Below, piece by piece: positions 36,188 to 50,222 of a stretch of 64,000 bases of DNA; position 1 is the stretch's first letter; the number at the start of each line of letters is the position of its first letter. The notes beneath the pieces were generated by a model. The model did not search any database. It was not told where the DNA came from and saw only the letters and a list, made by a program, of their open reading frames with translations. Where the stretch lies: assembly GCA_006384855.1 (NCBI GenBank), contig VCJN01003346.1:62001-126000 (forward strand). The letters are read 5' to 3'. A program made the position numbers and the translations under genes. This DNA is from Tetraselmis striata. Lineage: Eukaryota > Chlorophyta > Chlorodendrophyceae > Chlorodendrales > Chlorodendraceae.

Positions 36188-36758
36188 TCAACCGCAATAT
36201 CCCCCGCGCGAGCCGTCGTGCGCTCGTATGTGAGCGGTTGAGGAACAGGTAGCCAACCGCCGTAGCGAGATACGCGCTGAAAACGTACCAATCGTAGTCG
36301 GCGACGCGGGTTCCGCAATTGTTTGTGTACCCCGCACGCACCGAAGGGCGACGTCCACCGCGAGCGGCATGCGGATGTCCGTTGTGCAAACGTCCACCTT
36401 ATTGGCCAGCTTCCATCCATTGATAGCATCATTGACCAACTTGCCTAGGGCGATGACTTGCTTAAGGTGGTATCGGAAAAAGGGTTTATCAATGCGTTCC
36501 TAAAATGTCGATATCAAATTTTCCTCGTACGCGCCGAGAAGTCGGTTTAGTACTTGGTGCAGTGTGTATTGCGTTATCAAAATTGAAAATCGACGTCAAA
36601 TTAGATGTAGACACCTTTGTGCCGGGCAAGATCGCTCCCGGAACCACCTCCCATTTTGCGCTAAGTACTAACAATATATTGCGGACTTTATCTCGCGACG
36701 AAAATGGGAGGACCGTCGGAAATGGAACGAGAGATATGAAAACTGCATCCCCAAACAT
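36188..36758 (-). CDS. anonymous coding-like segments, minus strand
   Basis: Two minus-strand stretches have protein-like composition: 36758-36489 (FGDAVFISLVPFPTVLPF, NILLVLSAKWEVVPGAILPG) and 36439-36188 (VNDAINGWKLANKVDV, CTTDIRMPLAVDVALRC). They may be parts of one decayed protein. No family recognised. They lie upstream, in the minus sense, of the DIRS-like RT remnant only if elements are nested, so a link is not claimed. Confidence 0.25.
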
Positions 36759-36949
36759 TTTACCGTTGCTAGAGCTTCACCGTGCCGCCTTTTTAATATA
36801 TCCGAAAAATTCGATGGGCTGCAGTACTTACGCTAGTATATCAGCTACTCGTTAAATGATTACGACACGTCCGTAACGGCCGGTCGGGAACGCCGTGATT
36901 GCAAACAAGTAGGGTTGGAAGGCACTACTTGCCGTGTTGCGGCCGCGTT

Positions 36950-38200
36950 AGTCGGTCACCCATGAGAAGTAGCGGAGGATGAAGGGCGTGTCCACCTCCA
37001 GTGGGGCGATCCCTTCCGGCAGCGTGCACCAGTCGATGGTGGGCGGGTCGCGACAGCTACGGCCACGCATGAGACGTGCTCCGGGATCTCCGTGGCAACC
37101 CCGCAGCAACCGATCTGAGCGCCGCCCCAACCATAAACTTTGCACCGATGGCACATGCCCCGTCGGACCAGCAAGGGGGACACGTACACTATTTATGTCT
37201 TCTAGTTTGACTAAACTTCCTTTCTATCCGAGCGGCATTGGCCCTGGCGTATGGTGTCAGCAAATCTCGAATGCCCGATTGGGGGGACCAATCGGGCGGC
37301 AGTTGCGAGGGTGGACCGTGCGGCCGCCGGCCCGGGACATACTCGTGCCCCGAGCCAGCCGTGATCGCCATGCGTCCTCGAAGGGGGCAAGACGAGGTAG
37401 GGCTACGGGGTGGCAGGGCGGGAGCTGGTGCTGGGCGGGACGGGGGTGTGCTAGTGGATGCATGATTCGCCGCCCGCGGTGCAGGACACGTACTTCGGGC
37501 GGCGCGACGCGGATCCCGCAGCGCAGGGCAGGCGCGTAAACAGATTATTCGTACCGTATTCGGATCGCGAAACGTCGTACGGGTTACCCCGGGAAGTGTT
37601 GCGCCGTGTGCCGTCCCCACAATCTGGGAGGGGGGGGGGGGGGGGGGGGGGGGGGAGGCGCATCGCCTCGAAGTCGATCTCCAACCCTAGGTGCTGGAGG
37701 CGATGGGTAGGCTCGGGGTGGGCCTTGGTGGGGTGGCGGGCTATGCCGCCACGCCCACAGTCGATCGACCACCGCGCGTAGGCGCAGCGACATCTCGCGG
37801 GACGGGGCTAGGAATAGGAAGTCGTCGACGAAGGGAAGCCGGCAAACCCCCCGCGCCGTGCGCCGCCGCATGCGTCGTAGCGAGGGATGGAGGACCGATC
37901 GCAGGCCGCAAATAAAGTCCGGCTGCCGAAGGCACATGACGGCTATGATACCGATTAGTGTGCAAAGTATTACGGGCTGCATGACCGGCCCACGCGGGGT
38001 CGGAGCGCGGCGAAGCGCCATAGGATCCCGCGAACATTGATCGTGAACGATAGTAGTCTCGGACGGCCTCCCTCAGCCCCATGGCGTAGTAGCCGTCATG
38101 TAGGTCGAAAGAGAACGCCCAGTCGCCCCGACACGCTAGGTACAACAATGGCCGGAGTGTCTCGAACCGCAGCATGATGTACACCGCGCATTAAATATTG
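36950..38200 (-). pseudogene. DIRS-like reverse transcriptase remnant
   Basis: Minus strand, starting near 38184: RPLLYLACRGDWAFSFDLHD, followed by GYYAMGL, matches RT motif A as found in DIRS and related elements (FDLxDGYx). After a frame change, GVCRLPFVDDFLFLAPS (about 37840) matches motif C with the DD pair. HLGLEIDFEAMR follows in another frame at about 37670. A minus-strand stretch at 37050-36950 (TIDWCTLPEGIAPLEV) may be a distal part. Multiple frame breaks and a G-tract (37627-37655) show the copy is dead. DIRS versus Ty3 affinity is not proven. Confidence 0.55.
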
Positions 38201-39939
38201 AGCTAGCGCATGTCGATTACAAGGCGCCACTTGTTGCTGCCCGGCTTCGGAAATCGAAAACTCACGACACGCAGCGACTCGAAACCCGAGCTTCGAAGGC
38301 GCTTACTCGGAATAGTCTCGAGCTCTCCTCGGCACGGGCCACCTACATCATCCCACCCCGCGAATCGGCCACTAGCAGTTCACACGACATAAACGAGAAC
38401 CTCTGCTAGACCACCGCCTATGGCCCCTTAGGGACTACAGGGGTGGGATATGAGCCGAGTCGTGTGAGATTTAGTGTGGCACGGGTGAAGAATCGTGCGA
38501 TTCAGCCCGTAGTGTCTCACCCCGCACATTATCCGTATTTCCGCCATTTTTTAAATTTTCACAGCTACCTGTCACTCCATCGGCTCCTGGTGTACCTACA
38601 GGCCGGCGAATCGACCCATATTGGTCTCTATCTTTAGCATATGGGTACTACGGCTATTGTCCTTCGGTAGGCGTAGGTAGATGGGTGGCGCGTCGACCAC
38701 TCATCTAATACGGGTGGTGGTTGACTACCGGGCCCCCATTCAGTTCGTTTATCTATTATCTAATCTCGGCTCAAAATACCGGGGGGGGGGGGGGGGGGGG
38801 GGATGCGGCACCGCGCACCGACCACCTCATGGGCCACTCATGGGCTCTACCGCACCCATGGGAGCCAGGCCACGGGACGGTACATGTGCAGCGGGCTAAA
38901 TAGTAAGCTGCGGGTGGCATGGGATGCCTATGCGGGAAGGGGTCGAGAGCGTGGGAATCCGGATCAGTCGGCCCCATCGGGCCGGCATCGACCGAGATTG
39001 ACCGCAAACTTTTTGCCACCGGGCGTCAGCCTTGAATGTGTTGCGCTCATACGATCGATAAGTAGAGAGCTACCTCAGCCGCTATGGGCGGGGTTAAGGC
39101 CGGGAGTGTATTTCCGGAAAGTAACGCGAGTTCCAATATCGGACGGTTTATTGAATCGGGGGCACATGGGGCACCGTCTCGGTAGCCCCGGACCTCTGGC
39201 TCAATGATTGTATAGCATCCCTATAAGATAGGCTATGGACCTAGCCTATTTCCAAGGGAAGGTCGTGGCCGTTCGGCTCGGGCACGAGGCCGTGAACACC
39301 CCCCCCCCCCCCCCCCCCCCCCCTCCGTGAGCCGAACGGGCACTTCTACGACAAGAGGCCGTTTTCGCGCACGGCTACGCAGCATACAAGCGAAAAATAC
39401 CGGGAAATAAGCGATAAACACGATACACCATTTTAGAGTACTAAATAACGTACCGTAGATTCATATTTCGCTATATCTCCGATTATGCACCCGCTAGGCG
39501 GTCCGCCGTGCGGTCCACCACCGGATCTCGGTCCGCGCGTCACTAGTCTCCCTGACTGTCTTGTAATGACACGTAATGGCCCGTAATCGCGATTTCCCAA
39601 TAAATAAGGAATGGACCCGTAATCCCCGTATCTACCATGTAATCGCCATTGTATAACTAGGCTTAGTAGTCACAGTGACTTGCCGGGCTCGCCCGCATCC
39701 CGTAATGCTATCTCCTACCATGTAATGCCGTTCCCATCGTACATTGGACCCACATCGCGCCTCGCGCGTGTACCCATAATGGCCCCGGGTTTCGCCCCAC
39801 TGTACTTTAACGCCTCACAAGCTCCGTGACGACGCAACGCCCAACGGTACCGTAGGTATCAAGCCCGGCTCACACGGCGGCGAAGTTGCAGTCGCGCGGA
39901 CACTTCACCATGCATTGCAGCATCCGCAGCGAAAATTGA
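38201..39939. other. intergenic, no gene seen
   Basis: About 1.7 kb without supported genes. A G-tract lies at 38782-38801 and a C-tract at 39299-39322. Around 39550-39740 the text repeats variants of CCGTAATCGC, CATGTAATCGCC and CCCGTAATGC, a loose short motif series. Confidence 0.4.
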
Positions 39940-40225
39940 AATTGAACTTGATTAATACAACTGCTAGTCAGATGCGGCCACTGGCTCAGACTGAGTTGTT
40001 CTTAGGGCACGCTATCTATAACCATGGTAGGGAACACTAGGTGTAATTGCAGCTCAAGCTACCGGGCGTCCTCATGACTTTGTGTGTCCTAGTCCCTCTT
40101 CCTTCCAACGGGCTATTGCTAGGACAACAGCGCCCCCCTATTGTCCCTACCCAAGTCGGGCCTATCCCATTTAGAGCTCAGCATGTAAGCTCATTAGGCA
40201 GCCAGAGCGTCCTACCTACATCTAC
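39940..40225 (+). repeat. dispersed repeat, contiguous copy
   Basis: Begins with GAAATTGAAATTGAA, passes CTGAGTTGTTCTTAGGGC, ACCATGGTAGGGAACACTAG and GCTCAAGCTACCGG, and ends near GCAGCCAGAGCGTCCTAC. The first half matches 49357-49475 and the second half matches 51345-51510, so this copy seems to show the two segments joined. Confidence 0.65.
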
Positions 40226-40369
40226 TTAGGTATTATGGGTGAAGGGGGCTGACCGGGATAGCTATACATTGCTATTGTCGCTCAGTAGTTATACATTGCT
40301 GAGCCGGGTAGTAGAGTTTGGCGGGGGCTGCGATGCCCTCCTGAACTGGATTAAGGATTGTTATATATG

Positions 40370-42560
40370 TCAAGGGAGAATTGCTACGGTAATCAGCGAT
40401 GGGATGTCCCGTGTTTCGGGCGGTATTGTCCTAATTGCGTGAAAGTATAGCACCGTGGCAGCACCGGTTGCAAGGCTTAGTAGCGGCCGGTATTCTTGGG
40501 TCTGCTGGTCGGCTTGTCGCAGCGGCGGATTGCGCATCCGTAACTGGTGAGATCTGCCGGATTGGTGGGATGTTTCGTCGTCCGTCTCCCACTCGCTGAG
40601 GGAGTCGCGAGTGCCCGAGAGGCGCAGCTTGCCCGCCCATGCTGCGGTTGCGGGTGGTGCCGCCTGAGCGGCTACGACCCATGGGCTGCTTCTTCTTGTG
40701 CTTGCCATGTGCTGCTCTCTTGCCCCTGCCTGCCGGGAGGGGCTGGCGGGGGCGTTGTTCGAGCTGGATCAAAATAACGGCATTTAAGTCCTCATGCGTT
40801 GACGCAATAACCTGACTACTAATAATAAAATTCCTGAACTCCGGAACTAACAACCCAAAAGTATGACGGTGATACCCCGCCCACCGCGGGAACTCCACCA
40901 ACATATGTTCGATAGTCTCAGATTCACCTCCGCCACATGCATGGCAGTGTTCCAGGAACCGCTCAGGCATGGCATGAATCCGGGCCAATCGGCGGGCAGT
41001 GGGAAATACTCGGGTGCGTAATTGTATCATGATGTGCAACCCGGCCACAACCCCCGCGGAGACACCCACACCGTACTATGGCAACGGGTTTTGACGCATA
41101 AGACGCCTGGACATATATACCCCAGGTTATATTGCGTGCTAACGATGCCGACGATTCGTAACGCGCCCACATCGATGTCTTTACTAGTTTTGCGGCATCG
41201 CGCGCGGCTAGTGACCTCCACTCAAGTGGAAGGTGCGCCCCCTCAGCTAGCCCTACGTTCGCCCTAGCTAGTCGATCTAACCACCGCACAGTCCCTGGCG
41301 TCCACGTGTTAGGGCGCGCCCGACTTGGCTGATCTACTAAATGGGTTATACATGTATTCAAGTCGGATGCTTTAAGGAACGCCCGAGCCCGTGCCGCAGC
41401 GGCCGTAGCCTCTATGGGCGCAATATCCAATTCCCGCATCATCGGTGCAGTGGCCACCCTAGGGGAGCTTTTACCCACCCCAATGAGGCACCGCAAGCAC
41501 TGATTGAGTACGGTTAGTAATTTATTTGCGCCGCTAGTTCTACCCATGCCCCGTACTTCACACCCATAAGTAAAAACCGGCAGTACACAGGTTTTAAAGA
41601 CCGACACACGCACATTTACATGAATTATGTCCCATCCACCGACTAATACCGAATCGAGCGCGTTTACCCTTCTTAACCCGGTCGTCTACTATGTGTTGCA
41701 TACCGAAATCCGACTTAATGACCGTACCCAAGCACCTATATTCATTTACAACCGGTACCCGTTCCCCCCCAAGTTGCCATCGTAGTCTCTATGGACGCAA
41801 TATCCAATTCCCGCATCATCGGTGCAGTGGCCACCCCAGGGGAGCTTTTACCCACCCCAATGAGGCACCGCAAGCACTGATTGAGTACGGTTAGTAATTT
41901 ATTTGCGCCGCTAGTTCTACCCATGCCCCGTACTTCACACCCATAAGTAAAAACCGGCAGTACACAGGTTTTAAAGACCGACACACGCACATTTACATGA
42001 ATTATGTCCCATCCACCGACTAATACCGAATCGAGCGCGTTTACCCTTCTTAACCCGGTCGTCTACTATGTGTTGCATACCCAAATCCGACTTAATGACC
42101 GTACCCAAGCACCTATATTCATTTACAATCGGTACCCGTTCCCCCCCAAAGCTGCCATCGTAGTCTCTATGGGCGCAATATCCAATTCCCGCATCACCGG
42201 TGCAGTGGCCACCCCAGGGGAGCTTTCACCCACCCCAATGAGGCACCGCAAGCACTGATTGAGTACAGTTAGTAATTTATTTGCGCCGCTAGTTCTATCC
42301 ATGCCCCATACTTCACACCCATAAGTAAAAACCGGCAGTACACAGGTTTTAAAGACCGACACACGCACAATAGGAATTATGTCCCGTCCACCGACCAATA
42401 CCGAATCGAGCGCCTCAATAATGGCGCGTTTACCCTTCTTAACCCGCCGGTCGTCTGCTATGTGTTGCATACCTAAATCCGACTTAATGACAGTACCCAA
42501 GTACTATACCAACATTCATTTACAACCGGTACCCATTCCCCCCCAAGCTGCCATAGGGCA
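40370..42560 (-). mobile_element. LINE family B remnant (RT C-terminal region)
   Basis: The minus strand encodes a typical post-RT region: VFKTCVLPVFTYGCEV, NQCLRCLIGVG, then a basic C-terminus with a putative zinc knuckle CHACGGGESETIEHMLVEF (about 40950-40880). The RT catalytic core itself is not present. The first segment is triplicated (41411-42541). Frame breaks separate the two ORFs (41613-40963 and 41069-40431). Dead 3' fragment of a non-LTR element. Confidence 0.65.
41411..42541. repeat. 377-bp tandem triplication
   Basis: TCTATGG(G/A)CGCAATATCC occurs at 41411, 41788 and 42165, so two successive spacings are exactly 377 bp. Units run 41411-41787, 41788-42164 and 42165 to about 42541. 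The third unit carries small insertions (around 42415-42425 and 42450). 377 is not divisible by 3, so each junction breaks the LINE reading frame. Confidence 0.9.
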
Positions 42561-42907
42561 GCTTGTTCGCGGCGGTCTCGTCGGAATATCGGCCTAATGC
42601 CATCACCCCACACTTAATAAGTAGCGACTACCCCAAACCCCATAAAATGGTCCTCCGCCCACTGCGGGAAGTGGGCGAACATGGCATGCAGGTTATCGAA
42701 CGAGCCTGTGAACTGCAGTCGTATATGTGTAGTAAGGATTACCTGTATGGGATATAGGGATACCCTGTATTACCGGAAAGGCGGGGGGGGGGGGGGGGGT
42801 GCTGCCGGCCTCTGCGCGCCTGCGCGCCAGTGTTTCCTCAGTCTATCATGCGTGGGCGATCTGATGCATCATATATTTACAAAACTTCCCGAAGCCTCGC
42901 CTACGTG

Positions 42908-43672
42908 ATGAGCTTTTGCTGCGACGGCGCCGACGCCATGGCAACGCTGCGATCTGTGATGCTTCTGCAGCGTGACGTGGGGCGTGCTGCACGGTTTTAC
43001 AGCGAGGGGCTCGGGCTACGGGTGGCCGTTCTCACCGAGCGCTGGGCGGAGCTGCACGGCGGCGGCAACATGACGCTGACGCTGAAAGCGGTCGATGGGT
43101 GCGACACGCTCGCGACTCTACCTGGTCCCAGCGAGTAAAACCACACGTGCACGTGATTTAATTACAGGAAGGCAGCGTTGGGCTTTGCATCCGAATAGCG
43201 TGTGCGTATTTGTGTGCGGGAGCGCATGCGCCGCCCGAGTTCGTGTGCTTGACTGTGTTCTCCCGGCGACTCCTTCCGCAGAGAAGCCTTTTGCTCGGTG
43301 GGCTACAGCCCATTCTTGCAATTCACAGTGCAGGACATGGACAGCACGCTGCCTCGCCTGCTGTCCATGGGCGGCATGCTAGACGGCCCGATCAAGTACC
43401 CCGTTGAGGGCAAGGTGCACAAGCTACCCTGGCCCGCTGCGCCCTGCGCCAAATGCACCTATCCCAGGCTTGCCGCACAGCCGGCTTCGTCCTGCCAGCT
43501 GCTATATACACCCTTGCTTCATTTCAGACGCTCCTCCCAGAGGCATGATGAGTCGTAACCTCCCGGTGGCGCCTCCCTACTCAGTGGTTGCCTCTCCTGC
43601 TTCCAGGTTGCTGCGGTGCGCGCCCCGGACGGGCACATGATTGGCCTGTTTGAGCCAGGCGACGCCATGTGA
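42908..43672 (+). CDS. VOC/glyoxalase-fold protein, plant type
   Basis: Vicinal-oxygen-chelate superfamily protein (glyoxalase I / bleomycin-resistance / dioxygenase fold). Three exons, 42908-43098, 43282-43414 and 43607-43672 (TGA), give 130 codons (129 residues) in a single phase-consistent frame. The N-terminal half has VMLLQRDVGRAARFYSEGLG, the classic first beta-alpha of the module, and GGGNMTLTLKA. The second half has FLQFTVQDMDSTLPRLLSMG, LDGPIKYPVEGK and AAVRAPDGHMIGLFEPG, closely matching plant members. Metal-ligand assignment is uncertain, as the canonical His/Glu set is incomplete. Substrate unknown. ATG at 42908 is preferred; an upstream in-frame ATG at 42830 would add residues that look non-native. 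A G-tract lies at 42783-42800, upstream of the start. Convergent with PYRB. Confidence 0.85.
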
Positions 43673-44430
43673 CACGATGCTGCGCAGGAAACGCCAACGG
43701 GCGACCTGGCGGCCATGAGTTGGCTACCGTTGCGCTCCTCGCGGATCTCGCCGATGCCCCACGCAGTGCCTACATCATCTTGCATTGCATATCTCTGTGA
43801 TCACACCCATGCTATGGTCCGGTAGTAATCCCCGTCCCCCACCCTCCACCCCCCTGTCTACAGCCAACAGCAAGCCCAAGGGAGCATAGGTGCGAAATTA
43901 GCCGCTCTTCGCCGGACAGCCGCGCCGGCTGCTGGTACACGTAGTGTACATGCTAGAGGCAGCCTATGGATTCCGTAGGTTAAGACAACTGCCGATGGTA
44001 TGGCTGTACCGGTAGTATGTGTACCTGGGCAGGGAGAGAGGCGGTGGTTAAAGGGCAAGAATGGCTTGATGAAAGCAAGTTCCGTGACCAGGCCCACCGC
44101 TGCAGGCTACCTCTCCGCCATTCCTTTATGTGGGTGAACAAGTGCAGGCTGGCGCCGGCCAGCAGCGCCGCCCTCCCTCTGATGGCACATTCGTGCATGG
44201 GCGCACAGATGAGATGGACACCCGGATGCCCGCTGTGGGGAATGCATGCACAGAGGCGGCAGCTGCCATCCGCAGGCCTTTTCTTATCACCCGCCGCTGC
44301 GCCACATTGTGTGCATCCAGACATGATAACATTGCGCTAGGGCGGGGGGACCGAGCCAAATGCCGATACAAAGGCATGGCCGGCACCGGATCCCCACTCA
44401 CCCACCGCTGCGGCCGCCACCAGCCCTCTC
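43673..44430. other. convergent intergenic region between VOC gene and PYRB
   Basis: Holds both 3' UTRs. ORFs on either strand here lack motifs. No terminator or polyadenylation signal can be assigned with confidence. Confidence 0.5.
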
Positions 44431-46049
<1,619 letters not shown>

Positions 46050-46839
46050 TATGTTGGGGGGATTCCTGCGTCTGTAGGTCGAGGGTGTTGGGGGTAAGTA
46101 ACGCGCGTGCCGTGGTAGTGCGGCGTGACGACGACGGGCGCCGAGCCGCCGACGGGTGACGGAAGTCAGCGCGCCACGCGCGGTACGCAATATAAACAAG
46201 ACCCAGCGCCGTGGTGCGCGCGTCCGGAACCACAACAGCGCCTCGCAAAAGGGCGGCGTACCTGTATATACGCTTCGAACGTGCCGTTCGCTCCAAAGTC
46301 AGCGTACGTATAGTTGAAGAGTATATGTATGCTAGAATGCTCTGGGCATTTAGCTTTCGCCAGGTGGGGGATCAACCACGCTACGAGACCGGAATCACTT
46401 TGTCTGGCGGGCGGGCTGGGCGGCGGGTGGGCTGCGGGTGTCGGCGCGCTGTGTCTGCGCTTCGCGCGCCGACACTACCACCGACAGCGCAGTACGGGTA
46501 CTGGTGTGAATTACAAAAAGGGCATCATCCCAGTAACAAATCCACTAACTGCTAAAAGTAGAACGATAAAATCAACACATCAAGCCGCCTAAAAGCGGCC
46601 CATATCCCGCTGTGGCGGGATGGATATGAGTGATGCGCACACGGTTCACAGTCCGTGCCACGCGTGCACGTGTGTGAGGGTGATCCTCGGACGTGCTGAG
46701 CAACTTCGGCAAGCAAGGGGATGCATGGCAGACGAATGTGCGCCGTCTGATGAGGCAGCGAGCGCGCTCTCGAGCCGCCACCAAGCTCAGGACCCCGAGG
46801 AAATCTCTTGCGAGTAAAGCCTCGTGGTGAGCCCGGGTG
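46050..46839. other. PYRB 5' flank
   Basis: Should contain the PYRB promoter and 5' UTR. No core element is assigned. The stretch beyond about 46600 begins to resemble the gag-like repeat that follows. Confidence 0.4.
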
Positions 46840-47960
46840 CCGGTGCACCGAGTGCCCCGCGATGGGAGGGCACCCCGATCCGCAGCCAAGCATGCGACAC
46901 CGCGCACTGTGCGGCGCACCCCCTTGCTCACCTCACCCACTGTGCCGAAGACCATGCCCGCGTGTACTCCGACATATCCAGGATGTCTCGAAGAGGGCCC
47001 TTCTGTCCGGGCTCCGTGTTGTGCCACGCCGCATCCCGCGCTGCCAACTGCCGTTGTAAGTCGCCCAACAGGGAGCGCTCAAACCGATCCACAACCGTGG
47101 CCCGGGCCACTGCAGTGTACTTGACCCCGTACGTACCGCATAGTCTTGAACTCCAGCAACGTGGACTTCAAGCTCCGGGGATCATAGCTCCCAGTCACGA
47201 CGTTGAACGCCGGAAGGGAGAACTCCGCGTCCGGCACTAGGTCCTTGAGTTCATCCTTGGGTACGGTGTTGCCGAGAGGCACTACCTGCTGGAACAAGTA
47301 AGTCATCCACCTCCCAGCGTTTAGCGATACCAAGGTCGTGAAATCAGTGATCGCGGAAGGCGTCTTAGCGTGGTGTTGTACACGCCAGTGGGCGTCTCCA
47401 GGTGCCGGGAGGTTCATGAGCGCGTCGCCGTATAGGTCAACAGTGACGGGTTGTGCTCTATCGAGGGCAGAATGATCTGGCTCCTAACCACCGGGGCCAA
47501 GCACGGGCTAGGCAGAAAGAAGTACCCGGTAGCGACCTCCCGTAGCTCATGGGGAGTCATGACCATCCGCGCGGTGGGGATGGCCACTGTCCACATGGCC
47601 CGACGCCGCATCGAGCTTGTTGAACAAGATCCGTTCCCTGCATGTGACAGGGAGAGCGCACATCTATTTTCGATGCCGAGAGTCGTTGGCCTGATCTAGA
47701 AATGCCATCAGCTCCTTTTGCGAGCCCGACATAGCCTCCGCTTCCCGCTCCATCATGCGCGCATCTGCGTCGCTGAGGTGGCCAGCAATAGCCGCTTGGA
47801 GGCGGCCCCACGCCTCGCGCATCCCCGCGGCGTAGCTGCCCGACCCACGAGCATCGTTGAGGAAGTGGTTATACCGGCGGGCGGAAGAAGTTGCGTTGAA
47901 GCTGCCTCGGCCATATACGGACCCGAGCTGTGGGTCGAAGAAACCAGGGGTGGGGGTGTT
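46840..47960 (-). mobile_element. gag-like dispersed repeat, copy 2 (longer)
   Basis: Minus-strand reading in pieces: FLNDARGSGSYAAGMREAWG and KELMAFLDQANDSRH (about 47880-47690), VMTPHELREVATGYFF (about 47570-47520), FSLPAFNVVTGSYDPRSLKS and LEFKTMRY (about 47230-47130), VDRFERSLLGDLQRQLAARD, AWHNTEPG and DILDMSEYT (about 47100-46960). The lower 450 bases match 13880-14360. Several frame breaks. No RT, protease or zinc knuckle is seen, so the element type is open. Confidence 0.5.
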
Positions 47961-48257
47961 GGTGCCGGAATTCCTAGTTAGGAACCTTGGGAGGATGTCA
48001 TTTATGCAGCCGATAAAGGCGGCATCACGAACGGTAGCCCTTCAACCTAGTGGGATAGCATCTAGTATAGGAATATCTAGTATATCTAGTACTACATAGG
48101 AATTCCTAGTTCCGGATATTTAATTGCTCCCACCGCACCTCGCCCTACGCGAGTAGGAGTCGGGTCCGAGGTATTGGTTGCTCGTCAATTATATCGTATA
48201 TCATATATTATATATTATGTACAATATAATATAATATGTATGATATGTATGTATAAG

Positions 48258-48883
48258 GCAGGTCCAATTTAATTTCATATTTTAGAACCCCCCTGCCCCC
48301 TCTGTTTCCACCCCCCCCCCCCCTCTACTTTTTTATGTTGATCTCACAGTACTTAGTAGAACATGCCCCAAGTTGCATAATAACTACCCCTGGCATGACT
48401 TTTTTAATGGTTTCAATGCATGGCTGTGTGCAGAAGCCATATGGCCTCGCATATGGTTGTGTCCAATGCCATATGCAAGCATAAAATGGAGAGGGGGTGG
48501 GGCACTTTTTGGAGCCATCACCATATTACAGTCAACATCGTGACAAACCAACCATACGGTGGCCTATCCACCCCTCCTATCATGTAGTGCTATGATGCTG
48601 CTAAATTGATGTATGCCTGGCCTGGTTATTAAAGACTTTCCATGCGTTCTCTAGACGCTATCCACGTAACCAACACAGTATATTCACGGCGGCGGTGCGG
48701 GGCTGAGCCCCCAACTGCTCATGTTGCATGAGCCCCCAACACTGCTCATGCAGCACCGCTCCTAGCCGCCAAGTACTGCTTTCGTACGTGAACCTAAAGT
48801 TGAGGCCACTTACAAAGTGAACCCCCCCCCCTCTGTTTCTCCGGAAAGTAGAGTTCTAAAACATAACATTAAATCGGACTTGC
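48258..48883. mobile_element. MITE-like unit with about 31-bp imperfect terminal inverted repeats
   Basis: The left arm 48258-48288 (GCAGGTCCAATTTAATTTCA..) pairs with 48853-48883 (..CATTAAATCGGACTTGC) with a few mismatches. It is about 626 bp long with no ORF. It is flanked on both sides by TATA-rich sequence (48190-48250 and 48882-48955), consistent with a TA-type target, though no exact duplication could be assigned. A GAGCCCCCAAC.CTGCTCATG short repeat lies inside (about 48705-48765). Confidence 0.6.
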
Positions 48884-49573
48884 TATATATATACATATAT
48901 ATATATGGTATATATATATATTATATTATTATTATATATTATTATATATTCGGTTATCGAGAATCTCGGATAACCAGATTTTGATCTAACCAGTTTCGTA
49001 GATAAATCTTGGATTTTGCATATATAACTCCTCGGGCTTCAAACGGAATGTGTCTTGAAAAACCCGCTCGCTGACGCTCTCCGCGTCGAGGTCGAGGTCT
49101 AGCTGACTCAAATGTGCCGGCCATGCTTTGGAAGCCCGTTGCCGCATGCGCTGGCAGATCCGCATGTGCTAGATATTGGATAAGGTGCGGCAGACATATT
49201 CCTGCGAGCCGCGGTTTGCGTGAGCTCGCAGCGAAGATGGCCGCCACCGTCTTTAACCCTTGCAACGCGTCAAGTTGTTGTCGGCCATTTCCCACCCGGC
49301 GGACCATGGCGATGCTAGCGACAGGTACATACGTGCGACTACGGGACCGGCGCAAAATTGAAATTGAAATTGAAATTGATTACAGCAATTGCTATTCTGC
49401 TTCTTCCACTGGCCCAGACCGAGTTGTTCTTAGGGCTTGCTATCTCTGACCATGGTAGGGAACACTAGGTGTAATTACTGCTGAACACTTCTCACTTTTT
49501 AGCCGGCCCTTAACACCGGGCGAAGTACTGCCTATGTACTAAATCCGGGAGAGCCGGCGGCAAGACCCAACTT

Positions 49574-50222
49574 CCCAAGATCCGATCCGCCACTGCGGAA
49601 CAAATCGCAGGCACCCGACTTCCACCGGCCGCCCGCCCCATGCTAACTCACGGCCAGCGCCCTCCGCGGCGTGAAGAGCAGGCTCCGCATGAGACTACCA
49701 CAACATCCAACATGAACATCAACAGACCCGAGGAACACCAGGCGGCCGAGGTCGGCGCCACTATCGACGCGCCGCGCAGCGGCAGAGCCGTACCCACCAA
49801 GAACCCATCAACCATTGCCGCGAAAAACTTCACATACACCCGCCTCCCACCTGCTGTCCGCAGCCCCCTCCACCTTTCGAGCCGCCAGTCCCGCCAGCCC
49901 CCAATCAATCTTCCCCATGATACCGACTGTGCCACGCAAGTCGCCCTGCTATTCGGCAATCCGGCGACCCACAACCGTGCGACCCAACCTCCCAAGATCC
50001 GATCCGCCATCCGTGCGGAACAAATCGCAGGCACCCGACTTCCACCGGCTGCCCGCCCCAGGATAGCTGACGGCCAGCGCCCTCCGCGGCGTGAAGAGCA
50101 AGCTCCGCAGGAGACTACCACAACAACCAACAAGAACATCAACAGACCCGAGGAACACCAGGTGGCCGAGGTCGGCGCCACCATCGATGCACCGCGCAGC
50201 GGCAGAGCCGAACCCCCCAAGA
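49574..50222. repeat. duplicated segment of about 230 bp, 417 bp apart
   Basis: CCCAAGATCCGATCCGCCA starts at 49574 and 49991. Similarity continues through GAACAAATCGCAGGCACCCG, GCGCCCTCCGCGGCGTGAAG and CAACAGACCCGAGGAACACC to about 49805 and 50222. Confidence 0.85.

Noticed and set aside
39299..39323. CRISPR-like or regular repeat structure near C-tracts
   Set aside because: No regularly spaced direct repeats with unique spacers occur anywhere in the window; these are homopolymers in eukaryotic DNA.
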